From a virus, in IMG/VR virus record IMGVR_UViG_3300034418_004424, positions 1 to 33,350 of that record: a stretch of 33,350 bases of DNA; one strand, written 5' to 3'. The position numbers were made by a program, and so were the translations under genes. Shown piece by piece: positions 8,064-16,403 of this stretch (positions are counted from its first letter, which is position 1; each line of letters opens with the position of its first letter). The notes beneath the pieces are model-generated. The model searched no databases and was not told the DNA's origin. It was given only the letters and a program-made list of their open reading frames with translations.

Positions 8064-8464
8064 ATCATTTTGTGTATTAAATAAAATGGCGTTGACAATA
8101 ATAACAACACGAATCGAGAGTATGGTACAAGGATCCCTTTTCCCAACAGTTCCATATCCCTTGCGTATTGGTAGTCAACTTTGCACTTATAACGCAACCA
8201 ATCGAATCCTTTACGTTTCTTTAAGTTAACAATGTATTCGTAATCATGTATCATAGCGGATAAATCCAAATGGGGTATATCGCATAAATCCTTGACAATC
8301 GTCGCACCATCGAATTTCATTTTGTTTTTCATGAAATAATCATACGCAGTCATGTATCGTTCTGTGTCAATTCGTTTCATCGTCAACAATTCGAAAACGT
8401 CATGTCGTTTCATGCGCAAAAATGCGTCTGATAAAATAAAAAATTTAGGTCGTGAAAAAATCAT
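8060..8464 (-). CDS. DUF1353-like small virion-region protein with C-terminal hydrophobic segment
   Basis: 134 residues. The middle contains IPHLDLSAMIHDYEYIVNL followed by a helix with DYQYARDMELLGKG, which is the order (HDYLY, then a helix ending in a hydrophobic region) that I know from DUF1353 phage proteins. The end YSRFVLLLLSTPFYLIHKMI could cross a membrane or pack in a core. It sits between the tail tip genes and the tape measure. The family link is by eye and moderate; function unknown. Confidence 0.55.
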   Translation of the reverse strand: MIFSRPKFFILSDAFLRMKRHDVFELLTMKRIDTERYMTAYDYFMKNKMKFDGATIVKDLCDIPHLDLSAMIHDYEYIVNLKKRKGFDWLRYKCKVDYQYARDMELLGKGILVPYSRFVLLLLSTPFYLIHKMI

Positions 8465-9432
8465 TAATCGAAATTGTCGCTAAATAATGTTCGTATTTCT
8501 GTGTACAATGCAGAACGATCTGCGGTAATGTCTTGGTCAAATATGATGCAACCGTTCCAATGCCCGTTCGATAATTCTGTATTTCTAAATAATTGCGCCA
8601 TGATTACAAAACCATCATTTTGATATCCTGTCGTGTATGTCGATGTACCATAATAATTTGAATCCGAATAATTGTTCTGAATTGCACTTGTCAATGATTT
8701 ATCTGCAGCGACGTGTGCATGTGTGTGTAATCGATAAAAATAACCACCTGCGCCTACTGTTGAATATACTATGTTATTCGCCAATGTATCGTCACGTACC
8801 AAAGATATAAACCCACCTGTTAATTTTGAACAATAACCTACAACTCGTGAATTGTTTCCGTCAACACCCGTCGCACGTGATAAATTACACCAAGATATCA
8901 TATTTTGTGAATTCGAATTTGTAGATATAAGGTCAAATATACCCCAATCATTCGTGTCCGCTAATTCGGGGATAGGCACGTATGACGTTTGATGCAACCA
9001 CGATTGTGCGTCCCCAACTAAACCGACCATTCCGTTAGCGTCAGTGTCAACCACGCCTGCAGTAACGATGTGAGGTTGATAATTTGAATTGTTTTGTTTC
9101 AATGTATAATTCGAATCTATCGACGCATCGTCAGGCGTTTGAAAATATAATTCATTGACGACGACATCTGTACCTGATGACCAGGTTCCTAATGTTGTCG
9201 CGCTCGGTGTTGTTGCTGATGTTGTCGATATAAATGACGACGTGGATATTGTTCCTGAACCATCAAAAAATATGTATGCTGTCGCGTTGTCAGATGTTCG
9301 TCTTGTCCACATCGCCGCCGATGACCAACCTGTAGAAAATAATTCGTATGTTGACCACCCACCTAACGCGTCATCGAGTGTTAATGCAGCGGCGCCCGTT
9401 TCGAATCTTGAGGGGTTTAATAAATTACTCAT
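8464..9432 (-). CDS. Tail surface protein, possible receptor binder
   Basis: 322 residues, rich in Ser, Thr, Asn and aromatic residues with very few Lys, typical of exposed beta-sandwich virion proteins. It opens MSNLLNPSRFETGA and ends with SNGHWNGCIIFDQDITAD then a helix ALYTEIRTLF, like lectin-fold (LamG/concanavalin-like) tail proteins whose final strand and helix follow this order. Its place between a small tail protein and the tape measure suggests an adsorption structure. No catalytic residues are evident. Confidence 0.55.
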   Translation of the reverse strand: MSNLLNPSRFETGAAALTLDDALGGWSTYELFSTGWSSAAMWTRRTSDNATAYIFFDGSGTISTSSFISTTSATTPSATTLGTWSSGTDVVVNELYFQTPDDASIDSNYTLKQNNSNYQPHIVTAGVVDTDANGMVGLVGDAQSWLHQTSYVPIPELADTNDWGIFDLISTNSNSQNMISWCNLSRATGVDGNNSRVVGYCSKLTGGFISLVRDDTLANNIVYSTVGAGGYFYRLHTHAHVAADKSLTSAIQNNYSDSNYYGTSTYTTGYQNDGFVIMAQLFRNTELSNGHWNGCIIFDQDITADRSALYTEIRTLFSDNFD

Positions 9433-9902
9433 ATCGTTAATTTGTATCCGTAAAATGTTATTTTTAATCCTGCGCCCTTGACTGTTGAACCTACAGCATC
9501 GATGTCAATTGTCATTTCAGAATCGTCTGCAACTGCAGGTACAGAAATCACGAGTGGTGTTGCAGCGGTCGTCGATGTTTTTTCCGATGCGTCGATTGTT
9601 AATTTCGTACTCAACATTGTCACACCGTCATCGTTCACGTCGACTGTAATCGCGGAACCTGTAGGTGCAGTGACGACATTCGCACGAATATCTGTGCAAT
9701 AAAAATCATGAGGCATACGAAATGTCAATTTTCCTGTGCCCGTTTCTAATGCGGTTGTTTCGTCGCCTACTGCGACCATAAACCAATCGTACAACAATTC
9801 CCCATTGTCGATTGCGTCTGCAATTTCTGTCCAATTCGCGTCAACCTCTGCAGCGGTTAATGATGAACCTTTTACTGAATATTTTGTTAATGATATTGCC
9901 AT
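9429..9902 (-). CDS. Small tail/virion protein of a widespread marine phage type
   Basis: 157 residues. The second half has VDVNDDGVTMLSTKLTIDAS then EKTSTTAATPLVIS and DSEMTIDIDAVGSTVKGAGL, a pattern repeatedly seen in small structural proteins of marine phages (a beta-sandwich whose strands carry D-D-G and S-T-K-L-T-I). The N terminus has a helix LTAAEVDANWTEIADAID, probably for oligomerisation. Its stop overlaps the start of the next tail protein by 4 bp. Function in adsorption or the tail tip is inferred. Confidence 0.6.
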   Translation of the reverse strand: MAISLTKYSVKGSSLTAAEVDANWTEIADAIDNGELLYDWFMVAVGDETTALETGTGKLTFRMPHDFYCTDIRANVVTAPTGSAITVDVNDDGVTMLSTKLTIDASEKTSTTAATPLVISVPAVADDSEMTIDIDAVGSTVKGAGLKITFYGYKLTI

Positions 9903-9911
9903 GTTATGTTT

Positions 9912-12185
9912 TTAAGGCGTTAATGATAATGTTATTGGGTCTGAGCACCAATAAGGTTCAGTTACGTAGTCAATTGCGTAACAATCCCCGCGCTCAATCG
10001 CGTATATTTCGGTTTCGTTTGTTAATCGTATCAATTCTAATTGTGCGTCACCTGTTTTGATGTTCGATTCAATTGATGAAATGTTATAAACGACATTGCC
10101 TATTTTTAATTTGTCATTCAATCGATAATACAACAAAAATTTAGGCGGTAAATTAGCATTGATTTTTTTCAATCGTGCGTTGGGCGAAAATATCCCCACC
10201 AAATGCGATCTGTAATACGTGTCAAACAATGAATTCACATTTTCTGTCGCGTCGGCCTCAAGTATCGTCCATTCATCGTATTCAGCACCGAAATGCAACG
10301 TCAAGGATTCATCGCTTCGAACGTTTGATGGTCGGTTATAGTTTCCTGTCGTTAATGTAGAACCGTCGTCTAAATCGATCCCGTCAACAATCGGTTCACT
10401 CACGCGAAAAAACAATAATGGTTCGCCTATTTCAGGCTCCGGCGTGTTTTCCTTGAAATCATTCACAAACCAACCGTATAAAATCGATGACGCGCTATCG
10501 TCGTCTAAATCTTTCAATCGTTCATACATCATCTTTTCGAACGGTAACGTGACTTCGAATTTTCCACCATCAAATAAAAACGACGAATCGTCGCCTGTCA
10601 AATCTTTTGTATCTAATTCCTCGCAACCGAAATCGTCACGAAATATTTCATTGTGTTTTTTCGCAAGAAATGTTTTTGGATCAGGATATTTAAACGCTAA
10701 ATACCCATAAGGATTCACGCGTTCAACAGACGACGTCGAAGGGTCAACGTATTTCGTGATGTCTATCAATCGACCTCGTGACATGTAATCTTGATAATAA
10801 TCGAATGCGATTTCCTGCGTATCGCTCAAATTATTTATTGCGCGTCCATACCCTGCGATGTTGAATGTTCGAAACATACCTTGAATGAAATCGATGACCT
10901 TCATTTTCGGTAACGAACGTGATACGACAACCTGTTTAACGGGCGAAACCGAACCTGTAAATTCGATAATATCCGAACCTACTTGAATCCAACCGGGCGG
11001 TTCCTCCATGTGTTCGTATTCCCATAATTCCATTTTCAATTCAGGGTCTATCAATGAAATGTTACCGCTGTTTGTTGTTTCGACAACACATTGAACCGTC
11101 CAATATTCTGTTGGGTAAGGCCATGTTGGTTCCGCGCCTGACGCTGCACCTAATTCGAATGATACCGAACCCGGTGTATCTGCACTTGCAAATGTCGTTT
11201 GAATCGAACCATAAGGCTGCCCGTTTCGTTTGATTTCGACTGTAATACGACAATCGCCTGAACCTGCGAGAATGTCAACTGAAAATACATTGTTATGATA
11301 TGCCTGTGTGTCGCGTTCGTCAATAATCGATCCTGTCGTGTATTCGTAAATGTCAGAACGAAACACCTCTGAAAAGTCATTATTGTCGTCGATGTATGTC
11401 AAATATCCCTTGTCGCGATGCATCCACATGTACATGTCTTCAATAGGCGATGTACCACCGAAATCATCTGCGATTAATTGACCTGCGAAATTCAATCCAT
11501 AATGTGACGCGATTTCATCAAATATTGTTTTTACTTTTATTGCGGGTTTCAAATCCGTATATGACAATCTATCAGGGTTTGTTAACGACCCAGTGTCTGC
11601 AGTGATATCATACAATCCATTTGTCGTCGAATATCGAAATCCGCGTGTATGTGATATGAATGGGTAAATGATTTCACCGTTAATCGTTGTATCGTCAGCC
11701 TCGACCATTGTTTGTGTCGCGTCATCATACACTAACGATAATTGTAATCCCGACGTTACCGTTGTCAAATCATACGTATGATTGTATTTGTCGAATCCAG
11801 GGAGATCTTCGAGCATATCGTCCCCAAATTTGTCCTTCAATGAGGATAATTCACCAATGAATTGAATTCGATACCTGTCAGGCACCTCGTCTTTCAAATC
11901 GACGCCCAACAATTTTATGTACCCTGATTTGAAATCTGCACCATTCAATTTTATGATTGCGTCATGTTTTCGGCGCGCATCAAATCCGTCAATGACATTG
12001 AACGAATAATAGTGTTGAAAGATGATATTATTTGTTTTCGATGCAGGCACGGTAAACGATTGTGTAAACGGGGTAAATATCGTCGCTATGTCCTGCGCCT
12101 CTTTCAATTTATCGGTCAGCGATATTGTCGCAGATTCGAATAAATCGAGGCGTGTTTCGTTTACGTATATTTGTGCTTCTATCAT
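9912..12185 (-). CDS. Large tail tip / baseplate hub protein
   Basis: 757 residues, the largest protein of the phage. The N terminus MIEAQIYVNETRLDLFE with SATISLTDKLKEAQDIATIF and PFTQSFTVPASKTNN is characteristic of a large minor tail protein common in Bacteroidota siphophages. It continues with many beta strands and a middle segment PYGYLAFKYPDP. By position (after a Dit-like gene, before surface proteins) it would form the hub at the tail end and hold the receptor-binding parts. No peptidase motif was recognised. It overlaps the 366-aa gene by 4 bp. Confidence 0.65.
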   Translation of the reverse strand: MIEAQIYVNETRLDLFESATISLTDKLKEAQDIATIFTPFTQSFTVPASKTNNIIFQHYYSFNVIDGFDARRKHDAIIKLNGADFKSGYIKLLGVDLKDEVPDRYRIQFIGELSSLKDKFGDDMLEDLPGFDKYNHTYDLTTVTSGLQLSLVYDDATQTMVEADDTTINGEIIYPFISHTRGFRYSTTNGLYDITADTGSLTNPDRLSYTDLKPAIKVKTIFDEIASHYGLNFAGQLIADDFGGTSPIEDMYMWMHRDKGYLTYIDDNNDFSEVFRSDIYEYTTGSIIDERDTQAYHNNVFSVDILAGSGDCRITVEIKRNGQPYGSIQTTFASADTPGSVSFELGAASGAEPTWPYPTEYWTVQCVVETTNSGNISLIDPELKMELWEYEHMEEPPGWIQVGSDIIEFTGSVSPVKQVVVSRSLPKMKVIDFIQGMFRTFNIAGYGRAINNLSDTQEIAFDYYQDYMSRGRLIDITKYVDPSTSSVERVNPYGYLAFKYPDPKTFLAKKHNEIFRDDFGCEELDTKDLTGDDSSFLFDGGKFEVTLPFEKMMYERLKDLDDDSASSILYGWFVNDFKENTPEPEIGEPLLFFRVSEPIVDGIDLDDGSTLTTGNYNRPSNVRSDESLTLHFGAEYDEWTILEADATENVNSLFDTYYRSHLVGIFSPNARLKKINANLPPKFLLYYRLNDKLKIGNVVYNISSIESNIKTGDAQLELIRLTNETEIYAIERGDCYAIDYVTEPYWCSDPITLSLTP

Positions 12186-13282
12186 CTTATTGAATTGATT
12201 CTGTCAAATGCGAATTCGAAATCGAATGTATATGATATCATACCGTCTGTACGACGTTTTTTAAATTGTTGCGATTGTGTACGAATGTTAACAGGAAAGG
12301 TAATCGTCGAACTGTCAACACCAAACCCTACACCTGCGCTTGATAATTCGTTTTCATTCATCGTTATCCATACCCATTCAGATAATAAAAGTTCCTGGAA
12401 TTGCGCGTTTGATTGCTCAGGATACCAATTCGATATCGCATTTAAAACCGACCGTCCATTTTTGTGATGTACATTGACCTGATGTCTGTCGGTGTCATAC
12501 GTTCCATTGTTTAAAATGTTTCGTTTAAATTCACTCGATTGTGTATTCAATGTTTGTTTATACGCACCATAAAACCATAAATCCTCTAATGCCCCGAATC
12601 GATTCAAAAATGTTACCTTGATTTGGTCGGGTCGTTCACAAAAATATTTGACATCTATTATATCGTCAGATTTTCCGTTTGAATATTGTAATATAATACG
12701 ATCTGCAACTTGATATTGATACCCATTATTCGTTACATACACGAATGTATTTGCTGTTTCCTCCTGCGTCGCTAATACGCCTGAATTGTATATTTGAAAA
12801 CCACCTCGTGCAATGATGTAACGCTCAAGGAAATCCTGAAATACCGGAACCCTAAAAACCTCGTTTTCCGGGACCAAAATATTTTTATTTGTCATCGCGA
12901 CATAAGGCGATGGGGTAGGGTTATATCCCTCTTCAAAATACCCATATCCTTCGGTGCAAATCGCCGTACCGGATGATGACGCTGTTAATGCAATATCACC
13001 GTCGTCTGCGTATGAAACGTCCCATTCTGCCCAACACGTATTTTCCTCATACGTTCCATTGAAATTTATTTCAACATAATCTCGTATGTATTCGCTGATT
13101 TCTATTTCTGCGTAACCGTCAAATGCAGTCGCCTTTAATGTGTATTGTGGTGACGCAGGTTTGTCTGTCGTCAACGTCCCGGTATAGATATACAAATCGA
13201 CATGCATCGATGCTAAATTTGCACGTGTCAGGTTTAAAAAATAGGGCGACCTTAAATATATCCTTGTAGTTGGTAATGCCAT
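12182..13282 (-). CDS. Distal-tail-like virion protein
   Basis: 366 residues: an N-terminal beta domain (RIYLRSPYFLNL, LYIYTGTL), then a middle beginning VFRVPVFQDFLERYIIARGG, and a C-terminal beta domain ending ISYTFDFEFAFDRINSIR. Beta-rich proteins of this size between the tail terminator group and the large tip protein usually form the distal ring of siphovirus tails. The family was not named with certainty. Start and stop both overlap their neighbours by 1 to 4 bp. Confidence 0.55.
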   Translation of the reverse strand: MALPTTRIYLRSPYFLNLTRANLASMHVDLYIYTGTLTTDKPASPQYTLKATAFDGYAEIEISEYIRDYVEINFNGTYEENTCWAEWDVSYADDGDIALTASSSGTAICTEGYGYFEEGYNPTPSPYVAMTNKNILVPENEVFRVPVFQDFLERYIIARGGFQIYNSGVLATQEETANTFVYVTNNGYQYQVADRIILQYSNGKSDDIIDVKYFCERPDQIKVTFLNRFGALEDLWFYGAYKQTLNTQSSEFKRNILNNGTYDTDRHQVNVHHKNGRSVLNAISNWYPEQSNAQFQELLLSEWVWITMNENELSSAGVGFGVDSSTITFPVNIRTQSQQFKKRRTDGMISYTFDFEFAFDRINSIR

Positions 13283-13647
13283 TATACTGATTTTACATAA
13301 ATGCGTACTTCACATGTGAATGAACAAACGGTGGTCGTCAATACATCGCTTGCACCTGTTCTGTCTTCGTAATTGTTTTCCAATTTAAAAAAATCTGCCC
13401 ATGCTGTGACGGTATTCGTTGCGTCATAATCACCTAATTCTGTTGTTACGTCTGTGACTAATTGTGATACGATATTTGTCATCGTCGTCGATGCAGTCGC
13501 ATTTTCAACCACTGATTTTGCGATTGTAATTACTTTCGTTCCTACCCATTCTGCGTCTTGAAATTCGACGACTGTAGGACGCGTGTAACCTGATGGTAAT
13601 TGTGATGCAGGTAGGGAATTTTTTACCCCGTTTAATGTTAATGCCAT
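13282..13647 (-). CDS. Small tail protein, function unknown
   Basis: 121 residues starting MALTLNGVKNSLPASQLPSG, with a helix AKSVVENATASTTMTNIVSQ and two C-terminal strands rich in Thr and Val. It shares a 1-bp TAATG-type overlap with the next gene and follows the gp10-like gene by 1 bp. No family was recognised. Position suggests a tail component. Confidence 0.6.
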   Translation of the reverse strand: MALTLNGVKNSLPASQLPSGYTRPTVVEFQDAEWVGTKVITIAKSVVENATASTTMTNIVSQLVTDVTTELGDYDATNTVTAWADFFKLENNYEDRTGASDVLTTTVCSFTCEVRIYVKSV

Positions 13648-13648
13648 G

Positions 13649-14215
13649 TTATATTATGTTATCTAATTTGTATTGTTCTGATTGCGGTGTTTTAAACGTG
13701 AATTGTATCATGTCAGTTACGTCTAATGCGTATGCCTCAATGATGTCATCAGGTAGTTTTTTATAATATCGTTCAAATGATTTCGTAAAAAACAAAGAGG
13801 GGCGGATCCCTTGTGAGTAAATTTTACGACGTATCAAATATGACAATGATTTGAGACCGTTTTTAGCGTATCGTCCTTTTTTGTCCCGATATCGTATTCC
13901 TTTTAATTTTATCCATTGTCGAATCCCCCTATCGAATGCCCCGTCTTCGCCTGTCGAACCTTTGAACGAACCTGTTCCGAATCGATATTTTGTACCTGCG
14001 CGTCTTTTGTCTTTTCCTGATACACCTTGATTGTGAAAATCCGCGTATGAATTCGCCTCAAATTCTAAATCGAATGAATTAGGTCCGACATGTAATCGAT
14101 AATTCAAAGAACGTGACAGGGATCCTGACGCAGATTTTAAATTCTTGCGCGCCTGTTTTATGACATCACGTGCGAATTCTTCTAATGCGTCGTTAACGTG
14201 TTTTTTGTCTAACAA
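13649..14215 (-). CDS. HK97 gp10-like tail completion protein
   Basis: 188 residues. It opens with a helix MLDKKHVNDALEEFARDVIKQ, then YADFHNQGVSGKDKRR and a basic loop-rich middle, then a helix and the segment QGIRPSLFFTKSFERYYKKL, the RP-x-LF-x-K-x-F pattern usual near the end of gp10-like neck proteins. These join head and tail or help finish the tail. It stands next to the tail terminator, as in most siphoviruses, and overlaps it by 7 bp. Confidence 0.7.
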   Translation of the reverse strand: MLDKKHVNDALEEFARDVIKQARKNLKSASGSLSRSLNYRLHVGPNSFDLEFEANSYADFHNQGVSGKDKRRAGTKYRFGTGSFKGSTGEDGAFDRGIRQWIKLKGIRYRDKKGRYAKNGLKSLSYLIRRKIYSQGIRPSLFFTKSFERYYKKLPDDIIEAYALDVTDMIQFTFKTPQSEQYKLDNII

Positions 14216-14643
14216 ATCGTCATGTTTTTAGGCACCTCAATATCGAATGTTATTTCCCACCCTGCAACATCATCTTCGAATCGTTCTTTGAATGGGACCA
14301 ATGACGGTGATCCGGTTAATGCAAATTGTTCTAATCGTACGTCGCCTCGTCTCATGCGGTCTAAAAAACGCGTTGCAATCGCTAACGTTGTATTCAATAC
14401 ATCGTCGAGGTTGTCTTCGTCCGTTTCCTTATTGTCGTACACGATATCCATTAAATACAATGTAACGCTGACGTTGAACGTTTTATTCATCGTAAATGAA
14501 TTAATCATAAAATGTCCTAACCCGTACGACGTGTGTTTGTTCATTGCGATTTCATCTAACAATCCATTTGTGACTGTATTGATGCCTTCGTCTTCGAGCA
14601 ACATCGATGTAAATTTGTCTAAAATATCGTAATATATTGTCAT
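14209..14643 (-). CDS. Tail terminator candidate
   Basis: 144 residues with a first helix IYYDILDKFTSMLLEDEGIN, strands FNVSVTLYLMDIVYD, a helix LDDVLNTTLAIATRFLDRMRR and a final strand WEITFDIEVPKN. This alpha-beta order is that of gpU/gp11-type tail terminators, which cap the tube and join it to the head. It begins inside the stop codon of the -1-frame part of the chaperone gene (ATGA), a normal neighbour for it. Confidence 0.6.
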   Translation of the reverse strand: MTIYYDILDKFTSMLLEDEGINTVTNGLLDEIAMNKHTSYGLGHFMINSFTMNKTFNVSVTLYLMDIVYDNKETDEDNLDDVLNTTLAIATRFLDRMRRGDVRLEQFALTGSPSLVPFKERFEDDVAGWEITFDIEVPKNMTIC

Positions 14644-14881
14644 GTTTTGTATTTTCGATTGTTGTATTCCTGTTCGTCGCTTTTAAATGCAAGGAACATT
14701 AAACATTTGTGTAATGGTTCTCGAACAACGTTGTCAAGTCGCGTAAATTCCCCTCCAGCAAGTGTAACGAGTTGGTTATATGACGACCATTTTCTGATGA
14801 AAACGTCGGGTCGTTCGCCATTTCCGTTTTGATATAATTCGGGATAAGTAACAACAAGTCTGTCGATAAATGAAAAAAAAA
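14640..14881 (-). CDS. -1-frame extension of the tail assembly chaperone (GT-like)
   Basis: A second open frame, -1 to the 219-aa gene, runs from a stop near 14940 to a TGA at 14640 that overlaps the tail-terminator start. It has no ATG until its last 19 codons, so it needs frameshift entry. From the T9 run it codes 78 residues with IRKW, then LVTLAGGEFTRLDNV and PLHKCLMFLAF, a protein-like pattern that I recognise from the second tail-chaperone product of Bacteroidota phages. The fused product would have 239 residues. Both frames are coding over about 180 nt. Confidence 0.65.
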
Positions 14882-15358
14882 GCGCAATGCCGACAATGCG
14901 ACGTCCATGGGCATCAATTTCATTCGTTCTGCGTACTCATGCGTCCCTTTATAATCCTCAATCATGTATTTATCGCCCTTACGTCCAATGATAGGTCGAT
15001 ACAATACCGCCATACATCGATGTAAATGTTTTCCTTTGTTTTCGTCAGTCGGCAAATAATCTGTGATGTCTTTGTTTTCGCCCCATGTAATCATGTCTAA
15101 CGAAGGTATGAATCCATAATGCACCCCGTCCATTTTGAATTCACGTATTAAATCAGGCGCATTCAAAAAATCATTACAATGCGCGTGTATGCGCAGAACG
15201 TCTGCAGTTTGTAGTTTACTTATGACCGTCGAAGATATGCCGGCTAACGTCAAGAGAACATCGTCCTCTGTTGGTTCATCGATTGATAAAAATTGCTGAT
15301 ATCGATACAATGGTACATCGTGACCTGTTTTCGGTACCTTAATTTTGTAATTCGTCAT
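14699..15358 (-). CDS. Tail assembly chaperone, zero-frame product (G-like)
   Basis: 219 residues, the first gene after the 15.4-kb terminator. Features are PLYRYQQFLSIDEPTEDDVL near residue 16, a mixed alpha-beta middle, YKGTHEYAERMKLMPMDVAL at about 136-155, and a helical end of the type seen in Bacteroidota tail chaperones of about 200 residues. G/GT-type chaperones bind the tape measure before tube assembly, and the longer product is made by frameshift. Here the codons for Phe 160-162 are nine T in a row. The long C-terminal part after the slip is read in both frames. Confidence 0.7.
   Translation of the reverse strand: MTNYKIKVPKTGHDVPLYRYQQFLSIDEPTEDDVLLTLAGISSTVISKLQTADVLRIHAHCNDFLNAPDLIREFKMDGVHYGFIPSLDMITWGENKDITDYLPTDENKGKHLHRCMAVLYRPIIGRKGDKYMIEDYKGTHEYAERMKLMPMDVALSALRFFFHLSTDLLLLIPNYIKTEMANDPTFSSENGRHITNSLHLLEGNLRDLTTLFENHYTNV
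14873..14881 (-). other. Poly-T slippery site for -1 frameshift
   Basis: On the coding strand nine T follow GCGC and precede CATTTATCG. Tandem P- and A-site TTT codons can slip back one base without losing pairing. The -1 frame downstream is open for 78 codons and protein-like, while the zero frame continues to its own stop. I saw no clear stem-loop directly after the site by eye; a run of nine T can be enough. Confidence 0.65.
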
Positions 15359-15408
15359 AATACATCGTTATACAGTAATAACAATCAATGACGTATGTCG
15401 TATAAACC

Positions 15409-15441
15409 AAAAAAAGGGCGCATCGTTAAATGCACCCCTAA
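15409..15441 (-). terminator. Intrinsic terminator before the virion genes
   Basis: On the minus strand GGGTGCAT, a TTAACG loop and ATGCGCCC form an 8-bp stem with one G-U pair, followed by seven T. It separates the small-gene block ending at 15458 from the tail genes starting at 15358. Virion genes would then need read-through or their own start, and no TTG/TAnnTTTG pair was seen in the 50 bp between. Confidence 0.8.
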
Positions 15442-15457
15442 AAACAAACAATATTTT

Positions 15458-15664
15458 TTATGATGTTATTTCATCTGCGATTTGACGTTGCAAATCCTGT
15501 AGATCAACTGAATACCAAAATTCACGTCTGTCACCATCGATTTCAATGTCGTCGATGTTAAACGTGTCAGGTGTCATTGGCGTGTCGTATGTTGCACGTT
15601 CTCCTTTAATGAATTCCCCATGTACTGTGATTTCAAATCCGTTGTATAATGTTTCGTGTGTCAT
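15458..15664 (-). CDS. Hypothetical 68-aa protein
   Basis: I place the start at the ATG at 15664 (MTHETLYNGFEITVHGEF). The frame is open up to 15712, but the upstream ATG at 15712 lies inside the promoter element and the one at 15682 falls about at the predicted transcript start. The product is acidic, with DTFNIDDIEIDGDRREFWYS and a C-terminal helix LQDLQRQIADEI. No family was recognised. It ends just before a terminator. Confidence 0.6.
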   Translation of the reverse strand: MTHETLYNGFEITVHGEFIKGERATYDTPMTPDTFNIDDIEIDGDRREFWYSVDLQDLQRQIADEITS

Positions 15665-15689
15665 AATTCGTTTGTATTTCATTTGTAGA

Positions 15690-15722
15690 CAATGATACGG
15701 GGTATATTTCAACCCCGCAAGA
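15690..15722 (-). promoter_or_regulatory. Repeated promoter, copy 1
   Basis: Minus strand: TCTTG (-33 TTG at 15720-15718), 20-nt spacer, TATCATTG at 15697-15690. It lies directly before the 68-aa gene and shows that the upstream in-frame ATG is not the start. Confidence 0.75.
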
Positions 15723-15726
15723 TAAA

Positions 15727-15855
15727 TTAATATTTTTTCACCAATGATTGAAGTGCCTCAATATATTGTTTGTCGTCGATGAATCCCCCGTTGTACAAAT
15801 CTTTTAAAGATGATATCGAGGTGTTTAAATGCTGAACTGTTCTGTAATCGTTCAT
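15727..15855 (-). CDS. Hypothetical 42-aa protein
   Basis: An ATG at 15855 gives MNDYRTVQHLNTSISSLKDL and later DDKQYIEALQSLVKKY, a likely two-helix peptide. It stands alone between two copies of the repeated promoter, the upstream one about 42 bp from its start, so it would be transcribed from its own signal. No family was recognised. Confidence 0.6.
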   Translation of the reverse strand: MNDYRTVQHLNTSISSLKDLYNGGFIDDKQYIEALQSLVKKY

Positions 15856-15896
15856 GATGTTATGTTTTAGATGATTGATTCGTTTCAATCACATTG

Positions 15897-15927
15897 CAAT
15901 AATATGGCGCGTTTTCCGATCCTGCAA
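15897..15927 (-). promoter_or_regulatory. Repeated promoter, copy 2
   Basis: TTG at 15927-15925, 20-nt spacer beginning CAGGATCGGAAAACGCGCC, TATTATTG at 15904-15897. The spacer is almost the same as in copies at 28.4 and 29.3 kb. It serves the 42-aa gene. Confidence 0.8.
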
Positions 15928-15944
15928 GACAAATCGTATTTTTT

Positions 15945-16160
15945 TTAAAAATTAAATTCGAAATCGATTGTGCCTAAATACGTCCATTGTTTCATTGCTA
16001 CCTCAGTGTATTCATGAAATGCAAGTTCGTCTTCGTCGTCGTTTCCTAATCGACATCGTGATGCCTCACGCAACATGTCTTTGTATTGTGCGCGTGTAAC
16101 GATGTATAACGAATCGGCGATGTTTACGATTAATTTATATCGATTGTTTTGTATTGCCAT
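15945..16160 (-). CDS. Hypothetical 71-aa protein
   Basis: Begins MAIQNNRYKLIVNIADSLYI, with an alpha-beta pattern and an acidic middle GNDDEDELAFHEYTEVAM. The stop lies 17 bp before promoter copy 2. It follows a 60-aa gene by 3 bp and is probably co-transcribed with it from the promoter at 16.37 kb. Not recognised. Confidence 0.6.
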   Translation of the reverse strand: MAIQNNRYKLIVNIADSLYIVTRAQYKDMLREASRCRLGNDDEDELAFHEYTEVAMKQWTYLGTIDFEFNF

Positions 16161-16163
16161 GAC

Positions 16164-16346
16164 TTATTTTTTAATTACCATTGATGTTTTGTCTGAATTG
16201 CGATTGATGTATACCGCGCGTTTATTAAATTCTTCGATTTCACGATTCAATCGTTCACGTAATCCTTTTATTAATTTTAATGATTTCGCGTTTTCGGTCA
16301 TGAAATATTCGACCCTTTGTTCTGTTGTCATTCCTGTAAATTTCAT
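16164..16346 (-). CDS. Hypothetical 60-aa helical protein
   Basis: I take the ATG at 16346 (MKFTGMTTEQRVEYF), which stands behind the A/C-rich leader AAAACACACACA shared with other genes here. A longer frame would need a TTG that is part of the promoter. The product is one long charged helix with KLIKGLRERLNREIEEF. No family was recognised. Confidence 0.6.
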   Translation of the reverse strand: MKFTGMTTEQRVEYFMTENAKSLKLIKGLRERLNREIEEFNKRAVYINRNSDKTSMVIKK

Positions 16347-16370
16347 TGTGTGTGTTTTAATGTTATGGGG

Positions 16371-16401
16371 CAAACTTAAAGATGATTTTTAATCCCTGCA
16401 A
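16371..16401 (-). promoter_or_regulatory. Repeated promoter, copy 3
   Basis: TTG at 16401-16399 inside TCTTGCAGGG, 20-nt spacer, TAAGTTTG at 16378-16371, a perfect match to the Bacteroidota -7 consensus TAnnTTTG. It reads into the 60-aa and 71-aa genes. Confidence 0.85.
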
Positions 16402-16403
16402 GA

